DNA from: CAVUWL01 sp963700105 | GTDB lineage: Bacteria > Actinomycetota > Thermoleophilia > Solirubrobacterales > 70-9 | Assembly (NCBI GenBank): GCA_963700105.1 | Contig: CAVOWL010000006.1 | Coordinates: 248,001 to 312,000, forward strand | Reading direction: 5' to 3' | Length of the DNA stretch: 64,000 bases | Shown: in pieces, positions 60,810-64,000 of the stretch | How the letters are laid out: each line of letters opens with the position of its first letter | Numbering within the stretch: the first letter of the stretch is position 1 | The notes under the pieces: generated by a model | Told to the model about the DNA's origin: nothing | Seen by the model: the letters and a program-made list of their open reading frames with translations, nothing else | The model's database searches: none | Position numbers and translations under genes: made by a program

Positions 60810-62282
60810 TTGAGACCAAGCAGGGGGCAAGTGCATCACCAGACCCCGATCGGGCCGGCGGCGAGAAGGCCGCTGATCGGGGCGCTCGCCGGCCTCGCGA
60901 TCGCCCTCTGCGGTTTGCTCTTGGTCCCCGGGCCGGCAGCCGCCTCCGACACGGCCGGTTCGATCGAAGGCAAGGTGACCAGTTTCTCCAGCCACACCCC
61001 ACTGAAAGGGATCGAAGTCTGCGCCTACGGGGGCGAATCGAGCGAAGCCGGCCCACCCTGTGAAGTCACCAATTCCAACGGGGAATACAAGATATCCGAA
61101 CTGCCCCCGGGCAAATACATCGTCGAATTCTGGGCAGAAGAACCGCTCAACTACCTCACCCAGTACTACAACGGCCAAGCGAGCATCGAAGCGGCCGAAG
61201 AAGTCTCGGTGACCGCGGGGCAGCCGCACTCTGGGATCGACGCCGAAATGCACGAAGGTGGCGAGATCAGCGGGACAATCACGAGCTCATCTAGTCATGA
61301 CCCGCTCGGGGAAGTGCTGGTCTGCGCCTATGAAGTTAAGGGAACATACGGCCGTTGCACCATCAGCGAAGTGAGTGGTAAATACACGGTAGCTGGCCTA
61401 CCCAGTGGGGAATATACGATCAAATTTTGGGCCACCCCTGCGGGGCTCAACTACCTCACCCAGTACTACAACGGCCAGTCATCGCCGACCAAAGCCGAAT
61501 CGGTCGCGGTCACGATCGGTGAAACCAGCGGTGAAATCAATGCGGCGATGCAGGAAGGTGGACAGATCAGCGGCGCCGTGACCGACGCCGCCAGCGGCGC
61601 GGCGCTCCCACGGATCGAGGTCTGCGCGCTGCAATCCAATGGTTCCAAAACCGAAGTGATCGAATGCGTTCTAACCGGCGCCAGCGGGACCTACACCATC
61701 CCTGGCCTGAGCAGCGGCAGCTACCAGGTCGTGTTTGACCCGAGCTCTGAAGAAATCGGGAAGAGCGAGTACCTGAGCCAGTACTACAACCGAGTCGCGA
61801 CCCTTGCCCAGGCCGATCCGGTCTCGGTCAGCCCGCCCAATACCGAGGCGGGAATAGATGCGCAGCTGGTGCGAACCTCGACTCTTTGGCCAGCGATCAC
61901 CGCCGCGCCCGTGCTCTCGGGAACGGCCGCGGTTGACGGGACCCTCTTTTGCTCAACCGGGAGCTGGAGCAACAGCCCCAACTCCTATTCATATGCTTGG
62001 CAGAGAAACGGGGTTGCGCTGACGGCGGGAAACACCAGCACCTACACGGTTCAGGGTGCAGATGTCGGTACGGCGATCTCCTGTCAGGTGAAGGCGGGAA
62101 ACAGCTACGGAACATCGACGGCTACGAGTAACGTCGTCGATATTCCCGCCCCAACCTCGCCGCCCGCCGTCGTCCCTGCGGCCCCCACGAAGTGCCGCAA
62201 GGGGTTCAAGAAGATCAGACGCGACGGCAGGGCCCGGTGCACGAAGATCAAGCGCTCAAGGCACCACGGGCGGCGGAGCTGA
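60810..62282 (+). CDS. Secreted three-repeat carboxypeptidase-regulatory-like and Ig-like protein
   Basis: 490 residues. A signal segment (about 22-45) precedes three tandem repeats of about 95 residues. Each begins I-x-G-x-V/I-T, has V-C-A then a second Cys, and carries a Y-L-T/S-Q-Y-Y-N segment. These look like CarboxypepD_reg/B-type domains. An Ig-like domain with two Cys and a W-Q-R-N-G strand follows, then a basic C-terminal tail with two Cys (K-C-R-K-G-F and R-C-T-K). TTG start with AGGAAGAG upstream. Glu is mostly GAA here while neighbours use GAG, a sign of different expression or origin. A surface adhesin or scaffold is possible. Confidence 0.8.
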   Translation: MRPSRGQVHHQTPIGPAARRPLIGALAGLAIALCGLLLVPGPAAASDTAGSIEGKVTSFSSHTPLKGIEVCAYGGESSEAGPPCEVTNSNGEYKISELPPGKYIVEFWAEEPLNYLTQYYNGQASIEAAEEVSVTAGQPHSGIDAEMHEGGEISGTITSSSSHDPLGEVLVCAYEVKGTYGRCTISEVSGKYTVAGLPSGEYTIKFWATPAGLNYLTQYYNGQSSPTKAESVAVTIGETSGEINAAMQEGGQISGAVTDAASGAALPRIEVCALQSNGSKTEVIECVLTGASGTYTIPGLSSGSYQVVFDPSSEEIGKSEYLSQYYNRVATLAQADPVSVSPPNTEAGIDAQLVRTSTLWPAITAAPVLSGTAAVDGTLFCSTGSWSNSPNSYSYAWQRNGVALTAGNTSTYTVQGADVGTAISCQVKAGNSYGTSTATSNVVDIPAPTSPPAVVPAAPTKCRKGFKKIRRDGRARCTKIKRSRHHGRRS

Positions 62283-62337
62283 AAGTTATGAGCTCGAATA
62301 TGTTGGGATGGGGCGCTGAGCGGCTAGGCTGAGGCGG

Positions 62338-62664
62338 ATGTCCGAGCAGCTCACGCTTTACGTCTGTCACATCGATGACCGAGGGCCGCGACCGCACGCA
62401 TGCAGGCGCGCTCAGGAAGCGCTGCGGGCCGGCGGCCATGCCTACGAGAAGGTGATCTTTGACCGCGGTCGACCGTTCGGCCTATTCACCAAGGGACGCC
62501 GCCCTGAGCTGAAAGAGCTGAGCGGTCAAGAGCAACTTCCGGTTTTGAAACTGGGGGATGGCACGACCATCTCTGGCAGCTCCAAAATCATCGCCTGGGC
62601 CAAGGAGCGCCACCACGAGGATGACTCAGAACTCGGGGGCGCTCAAGCCTCGGCGCCGCAGTAG
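62338..62664 (+). CDS. Glutathione S-transferase N-terminal-fold protein
   Basis: 108 residues of thioredoxin-fold type: L-T-L-Y-V-C-H at the start, a Cys22 in H-A-C-R, then G-H-A-Y-E-K-V-I-F and Q-E-Q-L-P-V-L-K-L-G-D-G-T-T-I-S-G-S-S-K-I-I, the GST N-terminal binding strand. The GST C-terminal helical domain is missing, so it is a one-domain glutaredoxin/GST-like protein. GAGGCGG precedes the ATG. Confidence 0.78.
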   Translation: MSEQLTLYVCHIDDRGPRPHACRRAQEALRAGGHAYEKVIFDRGRPFGLFTKGRRPELKELSGQEQLPVLKLGDGTTISGSSKIIAWAKERHHEDDSELGGAQASAPQ

Positions 62665-63103
62665 TCTCAGATCCCGTCCTCAGCTGACCCCACCGCCGCG
62701 CGTGCCGCCTCCGGGATTCCCCGGCATCCCATCAACGCCAGGTGGCTTTAGTGCTCGGCACCCGAGCGAAACCCCGGTGCCTCCCAGCCTTATCGGCTGA
62801 TTCCTCCATCGCTATCCGTCGCTGACATCCCAGGGGCTTGGGCCATGGCCGCGGCGCGAAGACCCAAGCACCTTGGCGCCCCCGATCCATCTCTGGCCCC
62901 CAGTGCCTTAAGCCGGCACCAGCGTACAAAGCCCGGGCAGCTGAGGAGCAGCCGCGCGGCCCCGAGCACCGAACCTCAGCCGCCTCCCGCTCCTGGGAGC
63001 CGACGGCGACGCAGCGGTGTCGGGGTGTTCAGCTGAAGCAGTGGATCTGGCCCGGCGCAACGGGCCCCGGGGAAAAGGCCGCACCATGCCGGGCCAGCCA
63101 CTT
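62665..63103. other. 439-bp gene-free stretch with clustered inverted repeats
   Basis: No supported gene. Short open frames are present but lack ribosome sites and any protein-like pattern. Perfect or near-perfect inverted repeats lie at 62711-62724 (CCGGG/CCCGG), 62737-62746 (GCCA/TGGC), 62757-62781 (GGCACC/GGTGCC) and 62785-62799 (CAGCC/GGCTG). The cluster suggests a structured RNA on either strand. No family can be assigned. Confidence 0.45.
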
Positions 63104-63340
63104 CTACTTGTTCGGACAGCCGCCGGGGTGATGGCTGTTCGTCGGCGTAGATCCCTGTTGGGTAGGGGTCATCGATTCGGCATTGGTATTGGTTGAATTG
63201 GTCGACTGCACGCTCGAGTTACCCGGTGGGGAGCCGGACCCCGAGCTGCCTGAGGCCGCGTTGGCGACAGCCGTTCCGCCGCCGATGAGGGCGGCCGAGG
63301 CGGCCATCACCGCCAAGGCCCTACGGAGCGATCGATTCAT
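63104..63340 (-). CDS. Tiny secreted Ser/Thr/Asn-rich protein
   Basis: 78 residues: a signal peptide ending in VANA-A, then about 50 residues of Ser, Gly, Thr, Asn, Gln and Pro with H-H-P-G-G-C-P-N-K at the end. It has no predicted fold. An extended Shine-Dalgarno AAGGAGGTGAT precedes it, so it may be made in quantity. It lies 115 nt downstream of the histidine kinase on the same strand. Confidence 0.7.
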   Translation of the reverse strand: MNRSLRRALAVMAASAALIGGGTAVANAASGSSGSGSPPGNSSVQSTNSTNTNAESMTPTQQGSTPTNSHHPGGCPNK

Positions 63341-63344
63341 CTAT

Positions 63345-63355
63345 ATCACCTCCTT
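63345..63355 (-). promoter_or_regulatory. Extended, perfect Shine-Dalgarno sequence
   Basis: The minus strand reads AAGGAGGTGAT, 11 nt fully complementary to the usual 3' end of 16S rRNA, 4 nt before the ATG at 63340. Most genes here have weak sites, so this one is notable. Confidence 0.7.
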
Positions 63356-63455
63356 ATTGACTTTCGCACTGAGTCAATCGGAGCTAGATGCGCTGCGGGT
63401 CAGAGCTTGCTGAGAATTCGCTGAGACCCGGCGGCCGCGGCTCCCGCTTTTGCTG

Positions 63456-64000
63456 TCAATCGGCGGCGCTTTCGACCTCTGTCTCCCCCAGGGGCAAAAA
63501 CACCGTGAACCTCGCGCCGCCGCCGGGCGCATTCTCTGCCGAGACCCGGCCGCCGTGCGCACTGACAACCGCCGCGACTACAGCGAGGCCGAGGCCGCTG
63601 CCTCCCTGGTCTCGGCTCCTCGATTCGCTTTCGCGCCAGAAGCGCTCGAAAACCCGTCCGTCAGCACCCTCGCCCAGCCCCCGTCCGTGGTCTCGAACTT
63701 CGATCTCGGCATGATCTTGGCGTCTGGATACCCTGACCTCGATCGAGGTACCCGGTGGGGTGTGGACTAAAGCGTTGGTCAATAGATTCCCAACCACCTG
63801 CTTGAGTTTGTCTGCATCGCCGATAACGATCAGCGGTCCCGATTCGTTAAGAGATATTTCCCGCTCCCGCGCGGCAACCCGCGCGTCCTCAACGGCTTCG
63901 ACGACTATCTGCCTGAGGTCGACTCGCTCAAAACTCGGCTCTCGGACTTCATCGAGTCGAGCCAGGGTGAGAAGATCATTTACCAGTCCGCCCATGCGGA
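63456..64000 (-). CDS. Histidine kinase, C-terminal part (cut by right edge)
   Basis: About 180 C-terminal residues are visible; the N-terminal sensor and the phosphoacceptor His lie outside. The ATPase domain has N-L-L-T-N-A-L-V-H-T-P-P-G (N box), V-R-D-H-G-R-G-L (G1), FERFWRES and G-S-G-L-G-L-A-V-V (G2). The final residues ETEVESAAD are acidic. It belongs to the OmpR-type HK group. Its regulator is expected beyond the right edge. Confidence 0.85.
   Translation of the reverse strand, partial: RMGGLVNDLLTLARLDEVREPSFERVDLRQIVVEAVEDARVAAREREISLNESGPLIVIGDADKLKQVVGNLLTNALVHTPPGTSIEVRVSRRQDHAEIEVRDHGRGLGEGADGRVFERFWRESESRSRDQGGSGLGLAVVAAVVSAHGGRVSAENAPGGGARFTVFLPLGETEVESAAD

Noticed and set aside
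62690..62830. Assignment as a c-di-GMP-I riboswitch
   Set aside because: The CACAGGGCAAACC-type core is absent; the stem-loops alone do not support this family, so it is kept only as an unassigned structure.
62838..63131. Open frames in the gap after the GST-like gene
   Set aside because: Pro/Arg/Ala-rich with no hydrophobic core and no ribosome site.

Overview
The window is a GC-rich, gene-dense bacterial chromosome segment with about 66 protein genes, no rRNA, no tRNA and no recognisable mobile element. I infer an actinobacterium of the class Thermoleophilia (Solirubrobacterales-like). The grounds are GTG/TTG starts, the secreted protein type with an 'MVVAVIALITALSGTA' leader followed by K-N-S-V-G-T-x-Q-L-K, an archaeal-type topoisomerase I, a double-domain ThyX, and a full 14-subunit complex I. 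The taxonomy is an inference from protein style, not from a marker gene.

Layout. 1-4400: two minus-strand units of secreted proteins. Three are paralogues with four conserved cysteines; one of these lies directly behind a TetR gene that has a palindromic operator. 4500-9922: acetyltransferase, small membrane and unknown proteins, a two-component pair, and a GT2/DUF2304 pair. 9919-13936: topA-tmk-holB. 14015-19484: NAD-dependent epimerase with a perfect hairpin at its start, a siroheme enzyme, a hemolysin-III-type membrane protein and the B12-dependent ribonucleotide reductase. 19488-20256: a c-di-AMP (ydaO-type) riboswitch in front of a secreted, degenerate M23 protein. 20282-35817: P450, esterase, sulfatase, MacB-like ABC exporter, HAD phosphatase, MFS, thioesterase, CAP protein, MsrB, NarL-type regulator, serS, cytochrome c, flavin reductase and an F420-type reductase that lacks a normal start codon.

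35969-50502 is the complete nuoABCDEFGHIJKLMN operon. Consecutive genes overlap or abut, which implies strict translational coupling. The presence of NuoE, NuoF and NuoG shows an NADH-oxidising respiratory enzyme. Downstream come a VOC protein and a tandem ThyX. Together with NrdJ and Tmk, ThyX gives this window several steps of dTTP supply.

50509-64000 is mixed. It holds a TetR/CrtA-like divergent pair around a perfect 18-bp palindrome, a lipid-flippase-like protein, a sulfotransferase, a RibD-type reductase, an acyl-CoA dehydrogenase, a three-repeat secreted protein, a GST-fold protein, a 439-bp gene-free stretch with clustered inverted repeats, a tiny secreted protein with a perfect Shine-Dalgarno sequence, and the C-terminal part of a histidine kinase cut by the right edge.

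I did not find a defence island, CRISPR array, prophage or large biosynthetic cluster. The best candidates for new biology are the cysteine-patterned secreted paralogue family, the split-motif ThyX, the archaeal-type TopA, the hairpin at the epimerase start and the unassigned inverted-repeat region near 62.7 kb.
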